A DNA stretch of 64,000 nucleotides, taken from Desulfosporosinus orientis DSM 765. GTDB lineage: Bacteria; Bacillota; Desulfitobacteriia; Desulfitobacteriales; Desulfitobacteriaceae. The stretch spans positions 5,581,151 to 5,645,150 of the forward strand of contig NC_016584.1 of the NCBI RefSeq assembly GCF_000235605.1, read 5' to 3'. The stretch's first letter is position 1. Each line of letters opens with the position of its first letter. Positions 52,511-61,769 of this stretch are shown here, piece after piece. The notes beneath the pieces are model-generated. The model had not been told where the DNA came from, did no database searches, and worked only from the letters and a program-made list of their open reading frames with translations. The translations under genes and the position numbers were made by a program.

Positions 52511-53288
52511 ACCTCCTTTTAAAAGTACATAGAATTTTGTTTAACCTGATACTCTATCCTGAAAAAGCCATCCTGACAGAAACGATTCTGCCGGGCTCTG
52601 GGGCGGAGCGCTTATCTGCACGCGTCTGCGAGTTCCGCCGCTGGCTCGCTGGACGGTTCGCGAGCGCGTCCGAACCTCTGGGTATTTCTGCATGTGTGCC
52701 GCTCCTTGCCATCCTTGGCACCGCGGCATCAGTCCATCCATGGACAAGTCCTGCGGCGCGCTACGGGGACGCGAACCGTCGGCACTCGCCTTAGCGCGGC
52801 TCCACTAACGCATCCGCTTAGCAGAGAAGCGCTCCTCCAGCCAGTTTATGGGGAGTGTAGCAGAACTTTGGGGTTACTCAGGTCAGGTTCCGCAGAATCT
52901 CATGCGTGTTAGACGTTTTTCATTATCTGATGGTACTGCGTAGCAGCATGGAGGCTATTCTGAAATGATAGCTACCCTAAGAGACCCTAAAACCACATCA
53001 AAGGACCCGAGAGCAAGGTTGCTTCGTCCACAGAAGCGAACCCATTGCATGGAGAGGCGGTATAAGCCTCCAAGACGGTGCGGGGCAGCGCAGCCAGTGG
53101 TTCACATCAGGTACTACCCGGTGGTTTGGCGCAGCTCCCGCACCGGCGAGGAGGCGAGCCTCGGAATGCTAGGTACACGAAGACACTGTCTTCGCACGGA
53201 TTACCCCTTCTTGCAGACACTGTCTTCGCACGAATTAGCTTTCTTGCGCGGATGTGGCGAAACTGCCCGACCCAGAAGCACTCCCTTT
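52511..53288. other. GC-rich, hairpin-dense non-coding insert in the operon
   Basis: 778 bases without an acceptable gene, markedly richer in GC than the genes around it. It contains many inverted repeats: GGTTCG/CGAACC near 52650, GTGCC/GGCAC near 52697, GTCCAT/ATGGAC near 52733, a nine-base perfect stem CGGTGCGGG/CCCGCACCG (about 53079-53149), GGAGAGGCGG/CCGCCTC-type pairs near 53050, and a 34-base tandem repeat at 53181-53248. It could be a decayed mobile or MITE-like element or a large structured RNA. No family was recognised. Confidence 0.7.
53181..53248. repeat. Two tandem 34-base repeats with a palindromic core
   Basis: Both copies (53181-53214 and 53215-53248) begin AGACACTGTCTTCGCACG, then vary slightly, and share TTCTTGC. 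The core CGAAGACACTGTCTTCG is a near-perfect palindrome. They lie at the right end of the GC-rich insert, just downstream of the BMC-T gene in transcription direction. Confidence 0.8.
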
Positions 53289-53837
53289 TTAAAACAATGC
53301 CTCCCACAATCGATCCGACGGAGCAGGTATAACTTCAGTTTCCACCAGCAACCCTTTATCCAAAGCTATCGCCTTCCCGGCTTCAATGCCCGCTTCCACG
53401 GCCGCCACATCCCCTGTGAAAGTGAAATAAGCTTTGCCGCCTAATCCGCTTCCCAAGCGCAGCTCCAAGGCTTGCACATCCGCTGCTTTCAGCGCCGCAT
53501 CCGCTGCAATGATCATAGAGGCCAGGGAGAAGCATTCCATAATGCCTAAAGCCCCAATTCCATCAGGCATGGAGGTAGCTGTGATGGCCGGGAAAACTCC
53601 CGGATGAACATTGGGGAGAATAAAACTGTCAACCAAGTATTCTCCGGCTGTTTCCGCACCCACCTGGACAGAACTTTCGACGGCAGCCACATCCCCTTTA
53701 ACAATGGCGATATATTTTCCCGGACAAACAGGAGTCGCACTCACTACTTCGACATAGGCTGTTTTAAGCATCAAGTCTGTGGCATTGATGCCCCGGGCAA
53801 TGCTCGTCAGCTCAATCATCCCTATTGCACTATACAT
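53289..53837 (-). CDS. pduT: PduT-type BMC-T shell protein with Fe-S cysteine
   Basis: 182 residues, two fused BMC domains forming a trimer with pseudo-hexameric shape. Cys38 in PVCPGKYIAIVKGDV matches the CPGKY motif whose cysteine ligates a [4Fe-4S] cluster at the pore of PduT. The partner PduS gene ends eight bases inside this one, so they are translationally coupled. Together they would pass electrons across the shell. Confidence 0.92.
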   Translation of the reverse strand: MYSAIGMIELTSIARGINATDLMLKTAYVEVVSATPVCPGKYIAIVKGDVAAVESSVQVGAETAGEYLVDSFILPNVHPGVFPAITATSMPDGIGALGIMECFSLASMIIAADAALKAADVQALELRLGSGLGGKAYFTFTGDVAAVEAGIEAGKAIALDKGLLVETEVIPAPSDRLWEALF

Positions 53838-55176
53838 ACGAACCCACCTTTATCAAAATAGAATTATCGTTGATCTCCTCTACCCTGCCGTTAAGACTGG
53901 CGTGAAGGTTAGCTCCGAGACTGTTCTCTGGAATCCGGCCAATCAGCTGCCCGGCTTTAACTTCTTCACCCAGAGCCACCACCGGCACAGCCGGCGCTCC
54001 TATGTGCTGCCGCAAGGCAATCCGGATATATTCCGGCCGGAATTCTGCCGGGGTCAGGGGGGCGGGTCTGTCAAAAGCCGTTAAGCCGATTTTAGCTATG
54101 AGACGTTTGCTGGGAATTAAACGATAATCTCTCGCTGACCTGGTCTGGAAGTCCACCTTAACCGGCTGGTATTTGATCCCTTGTTCCGCCAGCTTTTGCT
54201 TAAATAAACTGTTGACGGATCTGGGATGGAGGTTAGCCGGACAGGAAAACAACTCGCAGGCATTGCATTCGCAGCATAATTGGGCAATTTGCTGTTCCTT
54301 GATATCCTCTAAGTTATAACTTAGGGCACGCATTACTTTATGAGGCTGCATATTATGACCGAGGAGATAGCGGGGACACAAATCCGTACACATGCGGCAT
54401 TGTTCACAGGCAGTTTTGCCGATAACCCGCGCCCGGTCCAGACTTACGGTTTTTTTGCGGATCAGAAAGTGATCTTTCTTCAGCAGGACATAACCCTTGC
54501 TTTTTTTCGTGACATGCCCATCCAGACTCGTCAGCACAGACCCCATCATCGGTCCCCCGTCAATCACGGCATAGTCATCCGGGTTCTTCACTCCGCATTG
54601 AATGATAACTTCGCGAATGGCTGTCCCTACCGGTACTTTAAAGGTCCTGGGCTGGGGAATATCCCCGGCAATGGTGATATAGGTTTCCGTCACCGGACTC
54701 CCGTTCAGTGCATTGTAAACATTCAGGGCCGTTTCCGAATTGATGACCACACAGCCTACTTTGAGAGGAATAGAAACCTCCGGGACAATCCGCTGGGTCA
54801 GCTCGTGAACCAAAACCTGTTCATCCCCGGCAGGATAAATATCTCTTAATTCCATAACTTCCATGAAATCAGCCAACCCTAAGGCGGCAATTCGTTCCTT
54901 GAGGAGAGCTATAACCTCTTTGTGTTTGCCCTTAATACCAATCATGGCCTTACGTGCCTCGATGTGCCTGCCCGCTTCTGCCAAACCTTTGATGATTTGA
55001 TCCGGGAACTGGGCCATCAACTGCTGGTCCACCCTGAGCAAGGGCTCACATTCAGCTCCATTGAGCAAAATATATTCGGCCTTGGAAGTAAACTTAGCGT
55101 AAGTCGGAAATCCAGCTCCCCCCGCTCCGATAACTCCGGCCTCTTTAACGATGTTCAGTAGATCCAAGTATCCCAC
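53830..55176 (-). CDS. pduS: PduS/RnfC-like flavin Fe-S protein
   Basis: 448 residues. RnfC-like N-terminal domain with GVIGAGGAGFPTYAKF, SLBB-like region (GTAIREVIIQCGVKNPDDYA) and two [4Fe-4S] sites (CEQCRMCTDLCP, CCECNACELFSCP). PduS binds FMN and reduces cobalamin in the propanediol compartment. Here, with a B12-independent lyase, it more likely oxidises NADH at the shell with PduT (inference). It overlaps the BMC-T gene by eight bases. Confidence 0.93.
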   Translation of the reverse strand: MGYLDLLNIVKEAGVIGAGGAGFPTYAKFTSKAEYILLNGAECEPLLRVDQQLMAQFPDQIIKGLAEAGRHIEARKAMIGIKGKHKEVIALLKERIAALGLADFMEVMELRDIYPAGDEQVLVHELTQRIVPEVSIPLKVGCVVINSETALNVYNALNGSPVTETYITIAGDIPQPRTFKVPVGTAIREVIIQCGVKNPDDYAVIDGGPMMGSVLTSLDGHVTKKSKGYVLLKKDHFLIRKKTVSLDRARVIGKTACEQCRMCTDLCPRYLLGHNMQPHKVMRALSYNLEDIKEQQIAQLCCECNACELFSCPANLHPRSVNSLFKQKLAEQGIKYQPVKVDFQTRSARDYRLIPSKRLIAKIGLTAFDRPAPLTPAEFRPEYIRIALRQHIGAPAVPVVALGEEVKAGQLIGRIPENSLGANLHASLNGRVEEINDNSILIKVGSYV

Positions 55177-55187
55177 CTCCAGTAATC

Positions 55188-55448
55188 CTAAAACTCACAA
55201 TCTTCGTCGATAATTCCTACAATGGCAGCATCCACAGGTATATCTTCACGGCCAAACATTTTACGGGCTGAGCTGCCGTTACAGACAAGCACTCGTTCCC
55301 CTATTCCAGCCCCGATGGTATCCGCTGCGATCATCAGCCGGCCGGCGTCGATCCCGCCGAGAACCTCCACCAACATGAATTTTAGTCCTACGAGAGAATC
55401 CGCTTTCCTTGTCGACCAGATACTGTCTTTTACTTTTGCAGCTATCAT
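55188..55448 (-). CDS. eutN: BMC-P vertex protein (EutN/CcmL)
   Basis: 86-residue pentameric vertex protein. It has MIAAKVKDSIWSTRKADSLV at the N-terminus, LKFMLVEVL and the family turn AADTIGAGIGERVLVCNGSS. It closes the polyhedral shell. Its start overlaps the stop of the GrpU-like gene by four bases. Confidence 0.95.
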   Translation of the reverse strand: MIAAKVKDSIWSTRKADSLVGLKFMLVEVLGGIDAGRLMIAADTIGAGIGERVLVCNGSSARKMFGREDIPVDAAIVGIIDEDCEF

Positions 55449-55759
55449 CCAATTTCACCTGTTTTCGCTTCTTTCAATTTATACTGAATTTCTTTGATGG
55501 CAGCCTCTACCGAGGCCGTATCTCCAAAAATGGCGATCATAATCAGATTCTGAGGACAGTGCCCTTTAATATCTTCCACAACTACCCCGGCACCCTTTTC
55601 GGCAATATCCGCGGCAAAGACCATATCAATCAGCCGCCCCTGAACCAGCCCCACAGCATCGTAGTCTTCGATGGTAACGGATGAAGGCGAGCCCTTGCGG
55701 CGAAAGAGGATATCCAGCGTCCCCCTGGAAGGAGATTTAATTATTCTATATTCCATCAT
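55445..55759 (-). CDS. GrpU-like BMC-H shell protein
   Basis: About 104 residues with a divergent BMC domain. MEYRIIKSPSRGTLDILFRR precedes the domain, and YDAVGLVQGRLIDMVFAADI begins it. A single Cys occurs in KGHCPQNLIMIAIFGD. GrpU proteins of glycyl-radical compartments bind an Fe-S cluster at such a site (from memory), so this may be a redox pore. The frame extends to 55807, but ATG at 55759 with GGGTGAGG ahead is preferred. Confidence 0.8.
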   Translation of the reverse strand: MMEYRIIKSPSRGTLDILFRRKGSPSSVTIEDYDAVGLVQGRLIDMVFAADIAEKGAGVVVEDIKGHCPQNLIMIAIFGDTASVEAAIKEIQYKLKEAKTGEIG

Positions 55760-55775
55760 AAACCTCACCCCTAAC

Positions 55776-56618
55776 CTAGAGTTCTTCCTGTGTGCAGCTA
55801 AGAGCAATCCCTAAAGGTGTGACAAACATGGGATTCTCAGGTTTATAGGTAGGCAGGCCGGTTTGCTTGGCAATGACATCTTCGATTCCTGCCAGGCAGC
55901 AGGTTCCTCCTACCAAATAAATCTCTTTTGCCGGGTAATCTCGGACATGGCGGCTGATAATGGATGAAACCTTTTCGATCACAGGACGTACAATAGGCTG
56001 TAACTCCCTGTGGTTCTTGGCATCCCGTTTATAGACGTCCGCTTCCTCAAAAGGCATGCCGTAGGCACCGGCAATAACGAGAGAAAAGTGAGTCCCTCCT
56101 GTGGGCTCATCGGCAACATAAATCACTTTACCGTCTTGGAGAATGGCAATCCCTGTGGTTCCCCCGCCAATGTCGACAATCGCGCCGTCTTTAATCTTAA
56201 GGACAGCGTTAGCTGCTGTGGGCTCATCTAAGACATTGGTTATTTCAAAGCCCGCTGCCTGGACCACATTTTTAATGGCTCCCGAATCCAGAGAATCCGT
56301 CCCCGGCGGCAAAGCGGCGGCAGCATAAATCAATTCCGTCCCGAGTTTTTCTTCGATTTCTTGTTTTAATTCTTTAACGATCCGAATGGCACCAATGTAA
56401 TCCACCACCATGCCATCCTTGACCACACTGGCGAATCGATAGGCACCGGCTACAGGCTGGTAGTTTTCATCAAGAACTGCTAAGACGATATAGGCTGTTC
56501 CCAAGTCCACACCTGTGTAATAAACAGAGGATTTATTAACGACGGGTGTCTCGATAACTTTCTCAAAATCACGAACGAGCTGATCACAGTATAGAAACGT
56601 CGAATTTAACTCTTCCAT
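55776..56618 (-). CDS. eutJ: EutJ, Hsp70-like ATPase
   Basis: 280 residues of the actin/Hsp70 fold. Phosphate loops are TGVDLGTAYIVLAVLD and IVDIGGGTTGIAIL, and the adenosine site is YLVGGTCCLAGIEDVIA. EutJ probably aids shell or enzyme assembly. It overlaps the upstream EutT-like gene by 13 bases and has a 16-base gap to the GrpU-like gene downstream. Confidence 0.93.
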   Translation of the reverse strand: MEELNSTFLYCDQLVRDFEKVIETPVVNKSSVYYTGVDLGTAYIVLAVLDENYQPVAGAYRFASVVKDGMVVDYIGAIRIVKELKQEIEEKLGTELIYAAAALPPGTDSLDSGAIKNVVQAAGFEITNVLDEPTAANAVLKIKDGAIVDIGGGTTGIAILQDGKVIYVADEPTGGTHFSLVIAGAYGMPFEEADVYKRDAKNHRELQPIVRPVIEKVSSIISRHVRDYPAKEIYLVGGTCCLAGIEDVIAKQTGLPTYKPENPMFVTPLGIALSCTQEEL

Positions 56619-57274
56619 TTTCTACCTCCCACATACTTCTCAATCATCATACTGAGAATGTTAATTATCCCAGCGATGGCATCAATTAAGTCTTGCCGAG
56701 AGCAGACGGATTGTTCTTCCCTCCAATAGATTTCTAAAATCTCTGGTTCCAGCTCACGGAGGGAGGCTCGCAAATAATTTAAAACAGCAACATCTCTGCC
56801 CTTCTCCAACTCCAAGTGAAACTCACTGATGTCAACCTGTTCTTCCAGGCCGGCTGAGCGTTCTTTGATTTCTTCGGCCGACCACCCCCAAAATTGCAGG
56901 GTGTCAGGTGCTCTCTGCTCCTCTTCGGCTCTCCGCACCTTCTGGAAGTATCTGCCCAGAGCCAGCACTTCTTCCGAGAGAATAGCCTCTCCGGAGCCTA
57001 CCTCAGCGGCCATCAATAAAAACAGGGATTCCATTCTCTCCATTTTTCTGAGCAGTCTCTGACTGCACCTCGTCTTTTCCACTTGGACTTGCTGCGGACT
57101 GTCGAGATTTACTGTCTCTTCATCACCTGGCTGAGTCTCTGATAAGGTGACTCGCCGATCCACCAAAAACTGGCGGGCCCCAGGGGTAATTCTCGTATCC
57201 GGTTCCATAACATAGGTGGTAAAAGGTTCTCTCCGATATACCTCCCGCAGCTCCATTTCAGTGATGAATTTCAT
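56606..57274 (-). CDS. EutT/adenosyltransferase-like accessory protein
   Basis: About 222 residues. The N-terminal segment MKFITEMELREVYRREPFTT followed by RITPGARQFLVDRRVTL resembles EutT. The rest is helical with long charged stretches, and the C-terminal SRQDLIDAIAGIINILSMMI matches cobalamin adenosyltransferase-like helical domains. ATG at 57274 follows GGAGGTGAGG. The pathway does not need B12, so the role is unclear; a structural one is possible. Confidence 0.7.
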   Translation of the reverse strand: MKFITEMELREVYRREPFTTYVMEPDTRITPGARQFLVDRRVTLSETQPGDEETVNLDSPQQVQVEKTRCSQRLLRKMERMESLFLLMAAEVGSGEAILSEEVLALGRYFQKVRRAEEEQRAPDTLQFWGWSAEEIKERSAGLEEQVDISEFHLELEKGRDVAVLNYLRASLRELEPEILEIYWREEQSVCSRQDLIDAIAGIINILSMMIEKYVGGRKWKS

Positions 57275-57315
57275 TACCTCACCTCCCTCTCTCCAAATGC
57301 CGTTCATCGTTTCCA

Positions 57316-57750
57316 TCAAACTAGATTCAGATGTCTTTTCAAGGCTTCCACGCCTGGGTCATTCGTTAAAGAAATCCAGAAAAACGGTTTTGTGACACCA
57401 ATCTTTTTAAACTGCTGAGCTGCCTGTAAGGCATTTTCCGGAATCAAATCGGTTTTGTTGATGACTCCAATGACTGGGCAAGTAAAAGTTTTAGCAAAAC
57501 CCGGCGGATAAATCTCAGCCAAACGGGATTGATCAACCATGATAATCAGATGGGATGCCGTTTGCGCCGTGGCAATTAAATACTTGTACATAGAAGGGTT
57601 TTCCAGATATGAGCTGGGTGTATCAATCGTATTTTTTCCATAGATGACATCCTGGGTCTTTTTAAGAGGTCTGGTAGTATCGTTTAAGACATTCGCCAGG
57701 GTTGATTTCCCGGACTGAGTGGGGCCAACAATCATAATTCGTTTTTTCAT
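57316..57750 (-). CDS. eutP: EutP/PduV-like small GTPase
   Basis: 144 residues. The P-loop is GPTQSGKSTL, G3 is degenerate (NTIDTPSSYLE), and G4 is NKTD. EutP and PduV are Ras-like GTPases associated with compartments, PduV with filament movement of compartments. It overlaps the EutS-like gene stop by four bases. Confidence 0.92.
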   Translation of the reverse strand: MKKRIMIVGPTQSGKSTLANVLNDTTRPLKKTQDVIYGKNTIDTPSSYLENPSMYKYLIATAQTASHLIIMVDQSRLAEIYPPGFAKTFTCPVIGVINKTDLIPENALQAAQQFKKIGVTKPFFWISLTNDPGVEALKRHLNLV

Positions 57751-58100
57751 GTCCGGGTAATCTCCGCAGGGGTGAACCCTAACAGGGTTTGCAAAGCGGA
57801 GTTAATGGCCCTCATGGCTGTTTCCACACTTGCTACATCCCCGGAAATAACGAGGGAACCCGTAAAACGATCCAGGAAACCGATATCCACATCAGCAGTT
57901 TTCGTCGCAATATCGGCGGCGATAATAGCCGCCTCACCGGGAGTAAGGGTTGAAATGCCAATAGCTCCTGTTTCTTCAATACCCAGACGTTCATAAAGCC
58001 CTGGTACAGGGGAAGCTATGATATGGGCCAGAGTGACTTGCTTGCCCGGCACCGATTCCTGGATAATCCGTTTTTTATCAAACTCATCCAGCCCGCTCAT
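57747..58100 (-). CDS. eutS: BMC-H shell protein, EutS/PduU (permuted) type
   Basis: 117 residues. A leading beta segment (RIIQESVPGKQVTLAHIIAS) comes before ETGAIGISTLTPGEAAIIAA, which is the circularly permuted BMC order. EutS/PduU hexamers cap one pore face by a beta barrel. It lies between cutD and eutP. Confidence 0.93.
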   Translation of the reverse strand: MSGLDEFDKKRIIQESVPGKQVTLAHIIASPVPGLYERLGIEETGAIGISTLTPGEAAIIAADIATKTADVDIGFLDRFTGSLVISGDVASVETAMRAINSALQTLLGFTPAEITRT

Positions 58101-58127
58101 AGAACCCCTCCCATCGGCAAATACTCG

Positions 58128-59111
58128 TTAATGTCTGATCACTTCCACCTGAAAATCATAACCTCTTAAGGACTCTTCAATTCTTGACAGCTCTTCGTCT
58201 TTAAAGCTCAAATCATCGCTAATGGGATAAATCATGTCCAGCTGCTTGTATTTGTTGATACCCAGTTTATGATAAGGAAGCAAGTCAACCCCCCGAAAGT
58301 TTTTGTAATGTTTGAAGGATTGCAGGAATTCCATGGTTCTGGCGATAGTCTCTTCTCTATCATTCAATCCTTTAATCAGCGGCATCCTGACCCTGACATT
58401 AAATCCACGGCGTATAAGTTCCCTTAAGTTTTCCAAAATCTGTTCGTTGCGCACTCCTGTGAGTTCATAATGCCGGTCGGAATCAATATGCTTAATATCG
58501 TATAAAAACAAGTCCGTGAACTGTGCAATCATCAGCAGAGCATCCTGCTTGACATAGCCTGAAGTCTCAATGGCCGTATGGATTCCCAGGCGCCGGCATT
58601 CTGTCAACAGGTTAGCAGCGAACTCCGGCTGGGCTGTAACTTCCCCGCCGCCCAGAGTTACTCCACCCCCTGAACTCAGATAAAAAAGCATATCCTGCTG
58701 GATAATTTCCAGCACCTCGGAAATGGTTTTATCCGACCCGGCAATAGAAAGGGCTTTTCTGGGACAGACTTTTTCGCATTTCCGGCAGCCGATACAATCA
58801 ACGCCTCGATTCACCTGATGCCTGGGACCTAATCTCTCAGTTTCTGACAACCGGTCTTCTCCATTCTGGAGATCATGGATCCGGACGGGGCATTCAGAAA
58901 CACATTTACCGCAGTCAATGCACAAGTCTTCTTGGAACATCACTTGATACTTTCTTTGCAGTCCCTCGGGATTGGAACACCATTTGCACCTTAAAGGACA
59001 CCCTTTGAAGAAAATCAGTGTTCTGACTCCCGGTCCATCATAGATGGAATATTTCTGGACATTGAAGATTCTCGCTTTTCGTTCTAAGCTGCTCATGGTT
59101 TCCCTACTCAT
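58128..59111 (-). CDS. cutD: Choline TMA-lyase activating enzyme (radical SAM)
   Basis: 327 residues. The radical SAM cluster is KGCPLRCKWCSNPEG (CxxxCxxC), preceded by SIYDGPGVRTLIFF. Two ferredoxin-type clusters follow (CIDCGKCVSECP, CIGCRKCEKVCP), as in GRE activases with extra domains. SAM binding segments GGGVTLGGGEVTAQPEFA are present. It installs the glycyl radical on CutC, whose gene is 45 bases upstream. Confidence 0.95.
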   Translation of the reverse strand: MSRETMSSLERKARIFNVQKYSIYDGPGVRTLIFFKGCPLRCKWCSNPEGLQRKYQVMFQEDLCIDCGKCVSECPVRIHDLQNGEDRLSETERLGPRHQVNRGVDCIGCRKCEKVCPRKALSIAGSDKTISEVLEIIQQDMLFYLSSGGGVTLGGGEVTAQPEFAANLLTECRRLGIHTAIETSGYVKQDALLMIAQFTDLFLYDIKHIDSDRHYELTGVRNEQILENLRELIRRGFNVRVRMPLIKGLNDREETIARTMEFLQSFKHYKNFRGVDLLPYHKLGINKYKQLDMIYPISDDLSFKDEELSRIEESLRGYDFQVEVIRH

Positions 59112-59156
59112 AATGCCCCATCCCTTAGGTTTTGTCCCTCACCGTTTATGATCCTC

Positions 59157-61700
59157 TTAAAAATGCTCCAGCACCGTTCTGCTGATAATCTCATCCTGAA
59201 CCTCTTTGCAGAGCTCTACGAAATAGGCACTGTAGCCGGCAACCCGGATAATCAGATCCCGGTACTTGTCCGGTTCAAGTTGGGCTTTCTTCAACACTTC
59301 ATTGTCCACATAGCTGAACTGCATTTGACCGTTACCGAGAATGGAAGCGGTTCTGAGCAAGGTAATCAGACCGTTTTCCCCTTCCGGCGTTTCCAAAATA
59401 CCCCGCAGCAGTTTGAAATTATGAACCATACCGATATTCATAGATTCACAGCTTAACTTGCTTACGGATTTAATAATCGCTGTTGGTCCCAATTTATCTG
59501 CACCCTGGGTGGGGCTGATTCCATCGGACAAAGGCGTCCAGTCCAGACGTCCATTAGCTGATGCCCCGGTAATTTCCCCGATGGGTGTGTTGTTGGAAAT
59601 GGAAAGAGTACCATGGGTAAAATGAGAATAAAGCATTTTAAAGGAATGATGGACCCGCTCCGTCCAGTTAATAATGTCCGCCGCTATTTCGTCAACATAA
59701 TCATCGTCATTCCCATACTTAGGAGCATTCAGGCAATCCGTCCTGATCCCTTCATACCCTTCAAAGTTGGCAGCCACAGCGTCCCGGATTTGTTTGAGGG
59801 TATATTTTTTGTCTTCAAAGACCAATTTCTTAATAGCCGCTATAGAATCGGCATAGGTCCCTAAACCTGAGAAAATCAGTCCCGGGCCATAATTAATCAT
59901 AGCCCCGCCGCTGGTAACATCCGCTCCTTTTTCCATACAGCCTTCCACAAGAAGTGACATAAGAGGTTTAGGAGCCAGTTCTCTGTGAACCCGCTGGCTG
60001 ATCAGGGTTCCGATCGCGGATAAGCGAATAATGTGCTCAATTTGTTTTTTACAGGCAGCCTCAAACTCTTCAAAGGTCTTGAAGCTATCCAGATCTCCAG
60101 TATCAATCCCTTCCACAGTGTTGCGCCATTTCATCACACCGCGGTTGAGAACAAATTCAATAGCGATAGGCCACTGGGTGTATCCTGTAGAAGTCCATTG
60201 ATAAATCCTTCCGGACTTTTGCGGTTCTACACAGCCCATCAGGCAGTAATCCCGTGAATCTTCAATGGAGAATCCTTTAGCCAGCATCATTTTGATGTGA
60301 GTATCATCAAAATGACAGGCCGGGAAGCCCAGTCCGGCTTTGACAACGTCAACAATCTTTTTTAAATACCCTTGGGGCGATTTATTATGAATTCTGCAGG
60401 CCAGGGAAGGTTGATACATTTTTGTAAAACGAACCGCATCCATAATCAGATAGGTCAGATCATTGGTAGCATCGCCGCCGCTTCGCTTCTGCCCGCCGAT
60501 GGTTACATTAATAAAGGGCTGATAGCCGGCAAAATACTTGGCTCCCAATTCACTGGAAAGCCACATCACTTCCGAGCATTTAATGATAAAACAACTCATC
60601 AGCTCAAAAGCCTCAAGCTTATTCAGGCGGCCGGCTTCCATGTCCGCTTTAAACATTGGATAAACATATTGGTCCAAGCGCCCGATGGAAATCCCCGTTT
60701 GATTTTCTTCTACCACAAACAATGATTCCAAAGTCCATATGGATTGAAGGGCCTCATGGAAAGAACGGGGCGGATTAGCCGGAACATGGGTTAGGATATC
60801 GGAAATTTTATAGAGTTCTTTTTGCCGGACTGCATTGTATTCTCTGCCAGCCAACTCCCTTGCGTAATCAGAAAGTCGTTTGGCATAAGCCAATACGCCG
60901 TCACAAGTCTCAATCTCCGCTTTATAAAAATAGATCTTGTCAATATCATCCGGGTTTTCCATGGATAATTTGCTTAATTTGTCCACGGCTTCTTGTCTTA
61001 TCCCATTAATACCTTTTTTAATCAGGAGAATGTCATAACCCGGGCAGGTATCCCCGCCGCCGTTAACCTGGTGATAGGAAAGATCACTGACAAAGGATTC
61101 CCCTGAAAAGGACCACAGGCCGGCTTCTTCATATTGCTGCTGGCAAATCTCATCCAAGCTCTTACCTTCCCAGAAAGGGAAGACCTCTTCACGCAAAATC
61201 CGCTTATCTTCCTCGCTGATTTGAAAAGGGTCCTGGGGTCGGGTTGACATTGTATCCAGCTCATCCCGGATCCACCGCCAGGCAATATCCGGGGATACGG
61301 CACCGGCTCGCGCTTTCCCGCAGGGATGTCCCACAATCAGTTCATCCTCTTGGATCACCAGGGGAGCTGTCTCACAAGCTCTTCTGAAGCATTTAGCCCG
61401 CAATAAGATTTTCGGCAAACCAGGGTTTTCTTTGGTCACTTGGGTAAAAGCCCGGGCACGATAGGTACTAACGCTTGGTTTAACCTTTAAATAGGCTGCT
61501 TTCAATCGTTCCAAACGCGGTGTCAGTCCCGTAATTTCTCCTTCAAATACCGGAGATTTGGCCTCACTGCTAACTTCAAAATTGTTTGCAGCCAAGCCTT
61601 TAGAAATCCCCTGAAACAGTTTCATAATCAGAGCTGTTTCTTCCGGGGATAAATTTTTAGTTGCATCCGCAAATTTATTGGAAAACTCTTTGATGTCCAA
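59157..61700 (-). CDS. cutC: Choline trimethylamine-lyase (glycyl radical enzyme)
   Basis: About 847 residues. It cleaves choline to trimethylamine and acetaldehyde. In the 856-codon frame (from 61727) all known CutC residues occur with a constant +10 offset to the Desulfovibrio numbering: Y218 and D226 (YHQVNGGGD), F405, C499/E501 ([10 protein letters not shown]), T512, Y516 (TSTGYTQWP) and radical G831 (VAGYSAYF). The true start is likely TTG at 61700, eight bases after AAAGGAGG, giving the short GRM1-type length. CutD is next. Confidence 0.97.
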   Translation of the reverse strand: MDIKEFSNKFADATKNLSPEETALIMKLFQGISKGLAANNFEVSSEAKSPVFEGEITGLTPRLERLKAAYLKVKPSVSTYRARAFTQVTKENPGLPKILLRAKCFRRACETAPLVIQEDELIVGHPCGKARAGAVSPDIAWRWIRDELDTMSTRPQDPFQISEEDKRILREEVFPFWEGKSLDEICQQQYEEAGLWSFSGESFVSDLSYHQVNGGGDTCPGYDILLIKKGINGIRQEAVDKLSKLSMENPDDIDKIYFYKAEIETCDGVLAYAKRLSDYARELAGREYNAVRQKELYKISDILTHVPANPPRSFHEALQSIWTLESLFVVEENQTGISIGRLDQYVYPMFKADMEAGRLNKLEAFELMSCFIIKCSEVMWLSSELGAKYFAGYQPFINVTIGGQKRSGGDATNDLTYLIMDAVRFTKMYQPSLACRIHNKSPQGYLKKIVDVVKAGLGFPACHFDDTHIKMMLAKGFSIEDSRDYCLMGCVEPQKSGRIYQWTSTGYTQWPIAIEFVLNRGVMKWRNTVEGIDTGDLDSFKTFEEFEAACKKQIEHIIRLSAIGTLISQRVHRELAPKPLMSLLVEGCMEKGADVTSGGAMINYGPGLIFSGLGTYADSIAAIKKLVFEDKKYTLKQIRDAVAANFEGYEGIRTDCLNAPKYGNDDDYVDEIAADIINWTERVHHSFKMLYSHFTHGTLSISNNTPIGEITGASANGRLDWTPLSDGISPTQGADKLGPTAIIKSVSKLSCESMNIGMVHNFKLLRGILETPEGENGLITLLRTASILGNGQMQFSYVDNEVLKKAQLEPDKYRDLIIRVAGYSAYFVELCKEVQDEIISRTVLEHF

Positions 61701-61769
61701 CCATCTTTCCTCCTTTATTAACGTCATTAAACAGGATAGTCTTTCATGCCGCTGCTGGTTCTTTTGCTG

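Noticed and set aside
52537-53444. Several plus- and minus-strand frames of 60-160 codons in the GC-rich insert
   Set aside because: They are rich in Arg, Ser, Pro and Cys, lack ribosome sites and overlap in several frames, as expected from GC-rich hairpin DNA; one runs into the BMC-T gene antisense.
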